A stretch of 64,000 nt of DNA, taken from positions 18,424-82,423 of the forward strand of contig CANGNS010000002.1 of the NCBI GenBank assembly GCA_947455465.1, given 5' to 3'. The notes below the pieces were generated by a model. That model saw only the letters and a program-made list of their open reading frames with translations. It was not told the origin of the DNA and searched no databases. Numbering within the stretch: the first letter of the stretch is position 1; every line of letters begins with the position of its first letter. Of this stretch, positions 54,206 through 62,768 are shown in pieces. The DNA is from Comamonadaceae bacterium (GTDB lineage Bacteria > Pseudomonadota > Gammaproteobacteria > Burkholderiales > Burkholderiaceae_C). The translations under genes and the position numbers were made by a program.

Positions 54206-55270
54206 TTAACTGGGCAGCGAAGGCGTTTGCGCCAAAGCCCAAGCCACATGCTCGCGCACCAAGGCTTCGCGGTGCTGGCTTTGGCGCTGCAGCGCGGCAC
54301 GCAAGCCTTCGGGCTCGGGCCCGCTGCGCAAGGCATTGCCTGCGGCCACGGCTACATTGCGCAGCCAGCGCACATGGCCGATGCGCCGGATGGCGCTGCC
54401 TTCGGTGCGGCTTAAAAACTCCGCCTCACTCCAATCGAGCAGGGCTGCCAGCGGCTGGCCGTTCAGGCCCGGCCGTGCGGCAAAGTCGGCCAGCGTGCTG
54501 GGGCGGGCGTATTTGTTCCAGGGGCAGATGCTTTGGCAGTCGTCGCAGCCATAAATGCGGTTGCCCAGCAGCGGGCGCAGCGCCTCGTCGATGGGGCCGG
54601 CGTGCTCGATCGTCAAATACGAAATACAGCGGCGCGCATCGAGTTGGTAGGGCGCCACGATGGCCTGCGTTGGGCACACGCTGATGCAGGCGCTGCATGT
54701 GCCGCAGTGCGGCTGCACCGGCGCAGTAGGCGCCAAGGCCAAATCCACAAAGATTTCGCCCAGAAAAAACATCGACCCGGCCTCGCGGTGCAGCACCAGG
54801 GTGTGCTTGCCACGCCAGCCCAGGCCGCTGCGCGTAGCCAGCTCGGCCTCCAGCACGGGCGCCGAATCGGTAAACACGCGGTGGCCCAAGGGCCCCAGAT
54901 GCGCAGCCAGGCGGTCGGCCAGGCTTTGCAGGCCCCGGCGCAATACCTTGTGGTAGTCACGCCCCCGGGCATACAGGGCAACCGTGCCGGTATGCGGGGC
55001 TTGCAGGCGGGCCATTTCCTGCTCCGGCCAGTCGGGCGAGGTACCCGCTGGCAGGTAATCCATGCGGGCGGTGATGACGCTGAGCGTACCGGGCAGCAGC
55101 TCGGCGGGCCGGGCGCGGGCCAGGCCGTGGCGGTGCATATAGGCCATGCTGCCGTGAAAACCGGCCTCCAGCCAGGCCAGCAATCCGGGCTCGGCGCTGG
55201 ACAAATCCACCCCCGCCACGCCGATTTGGGAGAATCCAAGCTCCTGCCCCCAGGCTTGCAGCTGCGCCAT
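54206..55270 (-). CDS. queG: Epoxyqueuosine reductase
   Basis: A 354-residue protein from ATG 55270; a GTG at 55321 is an alternative that would overlap tsaE. Two [4Fe-4S] sites are visible: CGTCSACISVCPTQAI and GCDDCQSICPWN. A cobalamin-binding N-terminal domain and a C-terminal HEAT-like part complete the QueG plan. It reduces epoxyqueuosine to queuosine in tRNA. Confidence 0.94.
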   Translation of the reverse strand: MAQLQAWGQELGFSQIGVAGVDLSSAEPGLLAWLEAGFHGSMAYMHRHGLARARPAELLPGTLSVITARMDYLPAGTSPDWPEQEMARLQAPHTGTVALYARGRDYHKVLRRGLQSLADRLAAHLGPLGHRVFTDSAPVLEAELATRSGLGWRGKHTLVLHREAGSMFFLGEIFVDLALAPTAPVQPHCGTCSACISVCPTQAIVAPYQLDARRCISYLTIEHAGPIDEALRPLLGNRIYGCDDCQSICPWNKYARPSTLADFAARPGLNGQPLAALLDWSEAEFLSRTEGSAIRRIGHVRWLRNVAVAAGNALRSGPEPEGLRAALQRQSQHREALVREHVAWALAQTPSLPS

Positions 55271-55309
55271 GTCCAGCACGCGGGCTGCGGGGGTGCTAGT
55301 CTGCGCGTT

Positions 55310-55819
55310 ATGGATGTTCACGCCTTGATTGTAAAAACCCCGCCATGGCCGCTGCGCTGGCCCGACGAAAGTGCCACGGCCGCCTTTGCCCGCCAGTTGG
55401 CGGCGCTGCCTGCGCTGGCCGATGCCTTCGTCACCTTACACGGCCCGTTGGGTGCCGGAAAAACCACTTTGGTGCGGCATCTGCTGCAGGCGCTGGGCGT
55501 GCATGGGCGCATTAAAAGCCCCACTTACGCGGTGGTCGAGCCCTACGCCCTGCCCGGCCTAGACATCTGGCATTTCGATTTTTATCGCTTTAACGATCCG
55601 CGCGAATGGGAGGACGCGGGTTTTCGGGACATTTTTGCCAGCCCCGGCCTCAAACTGGCCGAGTGGCCCGACAAAGCAGCTGCGGTGCTGCCACCGGCCG
55701 ATCTGGCCATCGCCCTGCACCCCGAGGGCGAGCAGGCCCGCGTGGCCACTTTGCAAGCCCATACCTCCAAGGGCGAAGGCCTGCTGGCGGCGCTGATGGC
55801 CTTGGGGCAGGCGCCATGA
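55310..55819 (+). CDS. tsaE: tRNA threonylcarbamoyladenosine biosynthesis ATPase TsaE
   Basis: A 169-residue P-loop protein from ATG 55310. Walker A is GPLGAGKTTL and the family blocks KSPTYAVVEPY and WHFDFYRFNDPREWEDAGF follow. It works with TsaB and TsaD to make t6A37. Larger upstream readings that run antisense to queG are rejected. The stop overlaps the amiC start (ATGA). Confidence 0.94.
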   Translation: MDVHALIVKTPPWPLRWPDESATAAFARQLAALPALADAFVTLHGPLGAGKTTLVRHLLQALGVHGRIKSPTYAVVEPYALPGLDIWHFDFYRFNDPREWEDAGFRDIFASPGLKLAEWPDKAAAVLPPADLAIALHPEGEQARVATLQAHTSKGEGLLAALMALGQAP

Positions 55820-57207
55820 GGCGGCGCGCGCTGGTGCAAAGCGGGGCCATCGTGCTCTGCCTGGGGCACAGCCTGGTGCGAGGGGCGAGCATCGTCAATG
55901 TGCGCATCTGGCCGGCGCCCGATTATTCGCGGGTGACGATTGAATCGGACACGCCGCTCAAGGCCACGCAAACGCTGATCGGCAACCCGCCGCGCCTGGC
56001 GGTAGACATTGCCGGCATCAGCCTGAACCCGGCGCTGCGCGAGCTGGTGGCCAAAGTGCGGCCGGACGACCCCAATATTGCAGGCATCCGGGTGGGCCAG
56101 TTTTCGGCCGAGGTGGTGCGCCTGGTCATTGACCTCAAGGCCGGCGTGCGCCCGCAGGTCTTTAGCCTGGCGCCGGTGGCTGCGTACCAGCATCGCCTGG
56201 TGCTGGACCTGTACCCGCTGCAAGCCATCGACCCGCTGGACGCGCTGATTGCGCAGCACGTGCCCAAAGCACCGGTCACCGAGGCCTCAGGCGCAGTGCC
56301 GATGCCCAAACCAGCCAAGCCAGCGGCATCAGGCCAGGCCTCGGCATCCGCGCCAACGGCTGCACCTGCTGCAGCGGCCGCCCCACCTGCAGCCCCACTG
56401 CCCAGTGCCCCCGCGTTGGCCCTCAAGCCCGGCGGCAGTCCGGGCGCGTTTATAGGCCCCAGCGCGCCGGTGACCAGCACCGACCGGCTGATCATCATCG
56501 CCCTGGACCCTGGGCACGGCGGCGAAGACCCCGGCGCCATCGGGCCGGGCGGCACCCAGGAAAAAGACGTGGTGCTGCAACTGGCGTTTTTGCTGCGCGA
56601 GCGCATCAACGTCGCCAGCGTACGCGGCAACCCGATGCGGGCCTACCTCACGCGCGATGCCGATTTTTTCGTGCCGCTGCATGTGCGGGTGCAAAAAGCG
56701 CGCCGCGTGCAGGCCGATTTGTTCATCAGCCTGCATGCCGATGCGTTTTTCACGCCCGCACCCCAGGGTGCCAGCGTTTTTGCGCTGAGCCAAAGCGGCG
56801 CCTCCAGCAGCGCAGCGCGCTGGATGGCGGCCAAGGAAAACAAGGCCGATGTCATAGGCGGCATCAACGTCAAGGTGAAAGACGCCGAGGTGCAAAGCAC
56901 GCTGTTTGATATGAGCACCAACGCCCAGATTTTGGACAGCCTCAAGCTGGGCAGCACCTTGTTAGGCGAAATGGGCCGGGTAGGCAAGCTGCACAAAGGC
57001 GCCGTGGAGCAGGCCGGTTTTGCGGTGCTCAAAGCACCCGACATTCCCAGCGTGCTGGTAGAGGCCGCCTTCATCAGCAACCCCGAAGAAGAGAAAAAAC
57101 TGGTCAGCGAGGACTACCAAAACCAGGTCGCCGACGCGCTTATGCGCGGCATCAGCGCCTACTTTGGCCGCAACCCGCCGCTGGCGCGCAGCCGTACGGT
57201 GAGCTAG
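55816..57207 (+). CDS. amiC: N-acetylmuramoyl-L-alanine amidase (AmiC type)
   Basis: A 463-residue exported amidase from ATG 55816. The N-terminus MRRRALVQSG followed by a hydrophobic stretch resembles a twin-arginine signal, as in E. coli AmiC. An AMIN domain (about 28-140) leads to an Ala/Pro-rich linker (about 155-210) and an Amidase_3 domain with ALDPGHGGEDPGAIG and LVEAAFISNPEEE for zinc binding. It cleaves septal peptidoglycan. tsaE-amiC order is common. Confidence 0.93.
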   Translation: MRRRALVQSGAIVLCLGHSLVRGASIVNVRIWPAPDYSRVTIESDTPLKATQTLIGNPPRLAVDIAGISLNPALRELVAKVRPDDPNIAGIRVGQFSAEVVRLVIDLKAGVRPQVFSLAPVAAYQHRLVLDLYPLQAIDPLDALIAQHVPKAPVTEASGAVPMPKPAKPAASGQASASAPTAAPAAAAAPPAAPLPSAPALALKPGGSPGAFIGPSAPVTSTDRLIIIALDPGHGGEDPGAIGPGGTQEKDVVLQLAFLLRERINVASVRGNPMRAYLTRDADFFVPLHVRVQKARRVQADLFISLHADAFFTPAPQGASVFALSQSGASSSAARWMAAKENKADVIGGINVKVKDAEVQSTLFDMSTNAQILDSLKLGSTLLGEMGRVGKLHKGAVEQAGFAVLKAPDIPSVLVEAAFISNPEEEKKLVSEDYQNQVADALMRGISAYFGRNPPLARSRTVS

Positions 57208-58565
57208 TCGTTCAGGGTGCTGAGGTCTTTGGCGGGCGGGGGCAATTGCAAGGCCTTGATTTCCGCCCACACGCTGGCCTGCGGGCGCAGGCCCCAGGTT
57301 TGGAAAAAGCCCGTCAGGTCTTGGCCAGAAATTTTGCAGGCTTTCACCATGAAATAGCGCATTTGGGCCGCCTGGGTAGGGAGATCGGGCAGCTCCTCGC
57401 GGGTTTGCCGGTGCAGTTGCTGGAAAAAATTATCGCCAAAAGCCAGCCATAGTTGGTGGAACATATAGAGGCGCACCCACACATCCACCGCATCGGCGTT
57501 GAAGTTTTTCTGGGCCGCTGGCAGACGCAAATAAGGCTGCACGGCCCGTGACCAGGTTTTGTCTTGTTGCAGGCGGTTGGGTGTCACTTTGAGCGCCCGC
57601 TCGGCGGCCATGGAATAGAGGTTGACCGTCACCTCGCCCAGCGCATCCCAGGTCCAGGTTTGCTGGTGCAAATGGCCCAACTCGTGCCAAACACCCCATG
57701 CATCGCCGGCCGTGCCATCGATCAAGGGGGTAAACGCAAACTGGGCGGCACCTGCTGAAAATGCAGCCCGAAAATTGGTCGCGTACATCCAGCCGTCGGT
57801 GGCCTGGGTCATCAAAAACGGGTTGGCATTGCGCCGGTGTTTTTCGGACGAGCCGTCCAAGCCGCTGATATCGTCCTCGGCGTCCAAAATGCGATCGGCG
57901 GTGCGCAGCACGTAGTCTTGGTCATTGTCTTTCCAGGCCAAGGCGTTTTGGCGCGAAAACACCATGATGCTGCGCTTACTCTGCATCACCACATCGGGCG
58001 CGGTGGTGTAAGCCTTGAGCTGGGCTTGCCAATCGGCTTTGGTACTTTGCCCGAGCACATAGTGCGGCGTACGCACAAAACCACTGACAAAGCTGAAAGT
58101 GAGTTTATGCAGGCCCAGCGGCGGCGCCGGTGCGGTGTGGCGAAGGTAAACCAAGCCGCCATAGCGCCCTACCGTGAGCTTATTACTTCCAGAGACCAAG
58201 AGAAATTCTTGCGGGTCGCCCTGTCCGTCGTAGCGCGAAAAAGTGCCCACCAGCAGGCTGGGTGCAGGGTGCTGGGGGTCCATCGCCCCATCGACCTGCA
58301 CCGTAAGCTGCGCCCCTGGCGCCGCATACAAACCCGTCGCGACAAAGTCGGCCGTTGGCGTGACGGCCAAACGGTCGGCCTCGTACTGCGATTGCGCGTG
58401 TTCGGCCAGTTCGAGCGTCATAGGGGCATCACTGGGGCTCAGCGCCGCGGAGGTCGGCGTAGTGCCACTGACCGGAGCGGAGGCAGCCGCCTGCGTGCCG
58501 GTCGAACCGCCGCCGCACGATGCCACAAGCACAAGCAGGCTGCCAAGAAATAGGTGGTTACGCAT
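57204..58565 (-). CDS. M60-like (enhancin-type) metallopeptidase lipoprotein
   Basis: A 453-residue protein from ATG 58565. The signal sequence ends in LVASC with Cys17, so it is a probable lipoprotein. A Ser/Thr/Ala-rich linker (20-48) precedes a lectin-like region (about 60-190). The gluzincin motif is HELGH at 294-298, with Glu311 in GEVTVN as the third ligand. M60 enzymes cleave O-glycosylated (mucin-like) proteins. It is intact and surface-directed. It overlaps the amiC stop by 4 bases tail to tail. Confidence 0.87.
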   Translation of the reverse strand: MRNHLFLGSLLVLVASCGGGSTGTQAAASAPVSGTTPTSAALSPSDAPMTLELAEHAQSQYEADRLAVTPTADFVATGLYAAPGAQLTVQVDGAMDPQHPAPSLLVGTFSRYDGQGDPQEFLLVSGSNKLTVGRYGGLVYLRHTAPAPPLGLHKLTFSFVSGFVRTPHYVLGQSTKADWQAQLKAYTTAPDVVMQSKRSIMVFSRQNALAWKDNDQDYVLRTADRILDAEDDISGLDGSSEKHRRNANPFLMTQATDGWMYATNFRAAFSAGAAQFAFTPLIDGTAGDAWGVWHELGHLHQQTWTWDALGEVTVNLYSMAAERALKVTPNRLQQDKTWSRAVQPYLRLPAAQKNFNADAVDVWVRLYMFHQLWLAFGDNFFQQLHRQTREELPDLPTQAAQMRYFMVKACKISGQDLTGFFQTWGLRPQASVWAEIKALQLPPPAKDLSTLND

Positions 58566-58623
58566 TGTGCCCTCCCAATCCATTGCCTTTTTGGCAAATG
58601 GTTGAGGGATACTAGCACCGAAG

Positions 58624-59631
58624 CTATTTGGGCGCGGCGCGCATCTGCAACACGGTGCAACCAAAGCGGCGGCGAAACCAAAATGCCAGGGCGCTGGCGC
58701 CCGAGAAGCCCAGCAATTGCGCCAACTCGGCCAGGGAGCGGTCGCTGTCGCGGATCTGGCGCAGCGCAAATTCGGCCCGTATGCTGGCCACCAGCGAGGA
58801 AAAAGTCTCGCCATCGGCCTGCAAATGGCGGTGCAGAGTGCGCCGGTCGATGCCCAAATGTTGCGCCACCTGCTCGGCAGTGCAGCGCCCGCCCGGCAGC
58901 AGCGCACTGATCAGCTGGCGGGTACTGGCCAGCGTCTGGCGCTGCGACCGTGACAAGGCCTGGTCCAAAAACTGGCGCGCAAAGGAGGAAATGCCCGAGG
59001 TCTCCTGTGGCAAGGCTTTTTGCAAATCGGCGGCGGCACAAACGATGCCATTGAAGTCGCTGTTAAATTCCAGCGCCGCACCAAACACCGCGCGGTGCGA
59101 GGCCATCTGTTGCGGCTGGCGGTGGGCAAAACACACTTTGCGCGCCCGCCACTGCGGCCCGAGCAACTCGACCAAAATCCGGTACATCACGCCCACAGCC
59201 AGTTCCATGGACTGGCGCACGCTGCCCGCACTTTCGAGCAGAATTTGCTCGCGAATGATCACCGTATCACCACTGTCTTCAATATGGGTGAGCAAAGAAG
59301 TATTGAGCAGGCGCAGATAGCGGCTTAGGGTGTCGAGCGCTTGGCGGGCCGTCGGCTCATCGCGCAAGACCAGGGCGATAGGCCCCAAATTAGACAGGCG
59401 CCGGCCCCGGGCCAATTGCAAACCAAAATCCTCCACACCAGCGGCCAAAGCGCTGTCCTCCAACAGTTGGCGCACGGCATTGACACTGATGGGCGTTTCC
59501 GGGTCCTCCAGGCAGCGCACGCTCAGACCGGCAGCGCCCATCATGCGGGCCGCGTCCAGCCCCAGCGCGCCGGCCAACTCGACATAGCCGCTTAGGCTGG
59601 CGCTGCGGATCACGGCAAGGGGGCGCGGCAT
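58624..59631 (-). CDS. AraC family transcriptional regulator (OruR/arabinose-binding-domain type)
   Basis: A 335-residue protein from ATG 59631, with GGGAC placed as a ribosome site. Residues about 20-205 form the PF12625-type domain of OruR-like regulators (GYVELAGALGLDAARM). The C-terminal double HTH includes VAQHLGIDRRTLHRHLQADG and LAELAQLLGFSGASALAFWFRRRFG. It is divergent from the Bug-TauD-BKACE-Qor operon. Direct repeats at 59633-59661 overlap its ribosome site, consistent with self-control and activation of the operon. Confidence 0.9.
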   Translation of the reverse strand: MPRPLAVIRSASLSGYVELAGALGLDAARMMGAAGLSVRCLEDPETPISVNAVRQLLEDSALAAGVEDFGLQLARGRRLSNLGPIALVLRDEPTARQALDTLSRYLRLLNTSLLTHIEDSGDTVIIREQILLESAGSVRQSMELAVGVMYRILVELLGPQWRARKVCFAHRQPQQMASHRAVFGAALEFNSDFNGIVCAAADLQKALPQETSGISSFARQFLDQALSRSQRQTLASTRQLISALLPGGRCTAEQVAQHLGIDRRTLHRHLQADGETFSSLVASIRAEFALRQIRDSDRSLAELAQLLGFSGASALAFWFRRRFGCTVLQMRAAPK

Positions 59632-59632
59632 A

Positions 59633-59661
59633 AATGTCCCGAAATAGATATGGAATGTCCC
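59633..59661. promoter_or_regulatory. Direct repeat, probable AraC-family operator
   Basis: AATGTCCC occurs at 59633-59640 and 59654-59661, same orientation, 21 bases apart (two helical turns); the following six bases also match in four positions. It lies between the divergent AraC gene and the receptor gene, just upstream of where a -35 element for the latter would be expected. Confidence 0.55.
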
Positions 59662-59762
59662 AGAATATAAATCAAACTGCCATGCCAATCAGTATTCTCT
59701 GCAGCTACACGCCAAGCGCTGCAAACAGCTAGGCGTGGCCCACACCATAAAGAGGAGACACC

Positions 59763-60743
59763 ATGACGATGCATATTTCCCCCTTGGGCGCAGCCCGCCT
59801 GGCACTGACCGCCCTCGCCCTCACTGCCTGCACCTGGGCATCGGCCTGGACCGACAAGCCTGTCAAGATGATTGTTCCGGCACCGCCGGGCGGCACCATG
59901 GACGTGGTGGCGCGCATCTTGGCAGACCAGATCGCCGCCGACATCGGGCAAACCGTGATCGTCGAGAACAAGCCCGGTGCTGGCGGCGCTATTGCAGTGC
60001 AGTCCATGCTGGCCGTACCGGCCGACGGGCAGACCATCATGGTCACGGCCAGCAATGTGCTGACCGAAATCCCCCACATCATGAAGACCAGCTTTGATCC
60101 GCTCAAAGACGTTCGCCCCATCGCCACCGTCGCCCGTGCGAGCATGGTGTTGGTGGGTTCTCCCAGCCTTGCGGCCAAAGATTTTTCCGAACTCACTGCC
60201 TACCTCAAGGCTAATCCGGGCAAGCTCAGTTTTGCTTCCTACAGCACGGGGACGAGCTCGCATTACGCCGGCATGATCCTGAACCAGAAGTTCGGCCTGG
60301 ACCTGACGCACGTGCCTTTTGCCGGCTCGCCACCGGCACTCACGCAGGTCATGGGGGGTAATGTGACCATCATGTTTGACGGCATCGTGACATCTTTGCC
60401 TTTTCAAAAACAAGGCAAGCTCAAAATATTTGCGGTGGCGTCAAAAAATCGCTCTGCCCATCTGCCGCAGGTGCCCACGCTGGGCGAATTGGGGCATCCC
60501 GAGTTTGACTTCAGTAACTGGCTGGGTATCGCTGCAAGCGCCAAAATGTCGGACGCCATGGCCGACAAAATCAACGCCGCCATCCTGAAAGCGGCCGCCT
60601 CGCCCAAGGTGCAAGAGCGCTTTACGCTGGCTGGCTTTGAACCCAATACCAGCCTGAGCCCGGCGCAGTTGTCGCAATCGGTGCGCACGGAGTTCGACCG
60701 TAACGCGGCCTTGGTCAAGGCCTTCAATATCAAACCTGACTGA
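59763..60743 (+). CDS. Tripartite tricarboxylate transporter substrate-binding protein (Bug family)
   Basis: A 326-residue exported receptor; the signal peptide ends near ASAW (about residue 28). The core opening DKPVKMIVPAPPGGTMDVVARILADQI and VENKPGAGGAIAVQ match Bug proteins. AGAGGAG precedes the ATG by 6-7 bases. It is the first gene of a likely operon (7 bases before the dioxygenase). It presumably captures the substrate of the pathway; no TctA/TctB genes are nearby. Confidence 0.92.
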   Translation: MTMHISPLGAARLALTALALTACTWASAWTDKPVKMIVPAPPGGTMDVVARILADQIAADIGQTVIVENKPGAGGAIAVQSMLAVPADGQTIMVTASNVLTEIPHIMKTSFDPLKDVRPIATVARASMVLVGSPSLAAKDFSELTAYLKANPGKLSFASYSTGTSSHYAGMILNQKFGLDLTHVPFAGSPPALTQVMGGNVTIMFDGIVTSLPFQKQGKLKIFAVASKNRSAHLPQVPTLGELGHPEFDFSNWLGIAASAKMSDAMADKINAAILKAAASPKVQERFTLAGFEPNTSLSPAQLSQSVRTEFDRNAALVKAFNIKPD

Positions 60744-60750
60744 TAAATAT

Positions 60751-61632
60751 ATGTCACAACAGACCGTCCGTAGTCCCCAGGCGCTCAAGGTACTTCCCCT
60801 GACATGCGCGTTGGGGGCACACATCAGCGGCGTTCAACTGTCCCAAGCGGCCCAGGATGGCGGCCTGTTTGACGAGCTGCATGCCTTGCTGCTGGAACAC
60901 AAGGTGCTGTTTTTGCGCGACCAGGTACTCACGCGCGCCGAGCATGTGGCCTTTGCCAGCCGCTTTGGCAGCCTGGAGGACCATCCGGTGGCCGGCAGCG
61001 ACCCGGAGCACCCGGGCCTGGTACGTATTTACAAATCGCCGGACCAGCCCGCCGACCGCTATGAAAACGCCTGGCACAGCGACGCCAGCTGGCGCGAAAA
61101 ACCGCCCATGGGCTGCGTGCTGCGCTGCGTCGAATGCCCGCCGGTGGGCGGTGACACCATGTGGGCCAATATGGCACTGGCCTATGACAAATTACCTGCC
61201 CATGTGAAGGAGCAAATTGCGCCTTTGCGGGCGCGGCACAGCATTGAGTCCACCTTTGGCGCGGCCATGCCCATCGAAAAACGCCTGGCTTTGCACGCGC
61301 AGTTTCCCGATGCCGAGCATCCGGTCGTGCGCACGCACCCCCAAACGGGCGAAAAAATCCTCTACGTCAACGGCTTTACCACCCACTTCACCAACTTTCA
61401 CACGCCGGCCAACATCCGTTATGGCCAGGACTACAACCCCGGCGGCGCCGATCTGCTGCGCTATCTGGTGATGCAAGCCTACGTACCAGAGTACCAGGTG
61501 CGCTGGCGCTGGCACCCCAACAGCGTCGCTATTTGGGACAACCGCAGCACGCAGCATTACGCCGTCATGGACTATCCGCCCTGCCACCGCAAGATGGAGC
61601 GCGCTGGCATCCAAGGCGATACCCCTTTTTAA
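60751..61632 (+). CDS. TauD/TfdA family 2-oxoglutarate-dependent dioxygenase
   Basis: A 293-residue non-heme iron enzyme. The first two iron ligands are in WHSDAS (H-x-D, about 109-111), the third in RSTQHYAV, and the 2-oxoglutarate-binding Arg in HRKMERAGI near the end. The family hydroxylates sulfonates, aryloxyalkanoates, betaines and similar compounds; substrate here is unknown. It follows the Bug gene by 7 bases. Confidence 0.9.
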   Translation: MSQQTVRSPQALKVLPLTCALGAHISGVQLSQAAQDGGLFDELHALLLEHKVLFLRDQVLTRAEHVAFASRFGSLEDHPVAGSDPEHPGLVRIYKSPDQPADRYENAWHSDASWREKPPMGCVLRCVECPPVGGDTMWANMALAYDKLPAHVKEQIAPLRARHSIESTFGAAMPIEKRLALHAQFPDAEHPVVRTHPQTGEKILYVNGFTTHFTNFHTPANIRYGQDYNPGGADLLRYLVMQAYVPEYQVRWRWHPNSVAIWDNRSTQHYAVMDYPPCHRKMERAGIQGDTPF

Positions 61633-61696
61633 ACGGCGACGGATTGGCTTACCCACCTTTTATGGCGCTGGGCGCCCCACCTGAAAGACTTTGCTT

Positions 61697-62755
61697 ATGA
61701 ACTTCCTTGACGGCTCTTTGTTCCCCGAAAACCAACAAAAACTGGTCATTACCGCCGCCCCCTATGGCCCGGAGTGGATTCCCTCGGACTTTCCCGAAGA
61801 CATTCCGGTCACCATGCAGGAGCAGGTTCAAAAGGCCGTGGATTGCTACAACGCCGGCGCCAGCGTGCTGCATTTGCATGTGCGCGAGCTTGACGGCAAA
61901 GGCAGCAAGCGCCTGTCCAAGTTCAATGAGCTCATCGCCGGGGTGCGCGCTGCTGTGCCCGATATGCTGATCCAGGTGGGCGGCTCGATTTCCTTTGCGC
62001 CTGAGACCGAAGGCGCTGCTGCCAAATGGCTGTCTGACGATACCCGCCACATGCTGGCCGAACTCGACCCCAAGCCCGACCAGGTGACTGTCACCGTCAA
62101 CACCTCGCAAATGAATGTGCTCGAGCACATGGACCTGGACGACTATGCCGGCACCTCCATGCAAGATCCGCAAATCAACATGGCCTACAAAGAAATGATC
62201 GTTCCTGCGGGCCCGACCTGGGCCGAAGAACATATTCGCCGCCTGAGCGCAGCGGGCATCCAAAGCGCTTTTCAGTTTTACAACATCAACAGCTTTGAGA
62301 CAGTCGAGCGCATGATCCGGCGCGGCGTCTATCAAGGGCCCTTGGTCATGAACTGGGTGGCCATTAGCGGCGGCATGGATGCGCCCAACATCTATAACCT
62401 GGCCAATTTTTTACGTGCCACACCCGATGGCGCCATGCTGACGGTGGAAAGCTCGATGCGCAATGTGCTGCCTATCAATATGATGGGTATCGCCATGGGC
62501 TTGCATGTGCGCACCGGCATCGAAGACAACCTGTGGACGCAAGACCGCAAGGCCAAAATGAGTACGGTGCGCCAAGTCGAGCAACTGGTGCGCATCGCCA
62601 AAGAATTTGGCCGTCCGGTGGCCGATGGCAAAGAGGCCAAAGCGATTTGCAAAATCGGCGTTTTTTACGACAGCGTAGAAGAGACGCTGGCAAAAAACGG
62701 TTTTGCGCCCAACCCCATTGCCGGCCGCCAGGGCTACCTGCGCAAGGCCGCCTAA
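61697..62755 (+). CDS. Beta-keto acid cleavage enzyme family protein (BKACE, DUF849)
   Basis: A 352-residue TIM-barrel protein from ATG 61697. The zinc ligands lie in VLHLHVRE (H-x-H), with a third expected later and a catalytic Glu/Asp in the barrel; the opening KLVITAAPYGPEWIP is family typical. BKACE enzymes cleave beta-keto acids with acetyl-CoA (3-keto-5-aminohexanoate, dehydrocarnitine and others). The substrate is not predictable. It follows the dioxygenase after 64 bases. Confidence 0.9.
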   Translation: MNFLDGSLFPENQQKLVITAAPYGPEWIPSDFPEDIPVTMQEQVQKAVDCYNAGASVLHLHVRELDGKGSKRLSKFNELIAGVRAAVPDMLIQVGGSISFAPETEGAAAKWLSDDTRHMLAELDPKPDQVTVTVNTSQMNVLEHMDLDDYAGTSMQDPQINMAYKEMIVPAGPTWAEEHIRRLSAAGIQSAFQFYNINSFETVERMIRRGVYQGPLVMNWVAISGGMDAPNIYNLANFLRATPDGAMLTVESSMRNVLPINMMGIAMGLHVRTGIEDNLWTQDRKAKMSTVRQVEQLVRIAKEFGRPVADGKEAKAICKIGVFYDSVEETLAKNGFAPNPIAGRQGYLRKAA

Positions 62756-62768
62756 AGCGGCGCACGCT

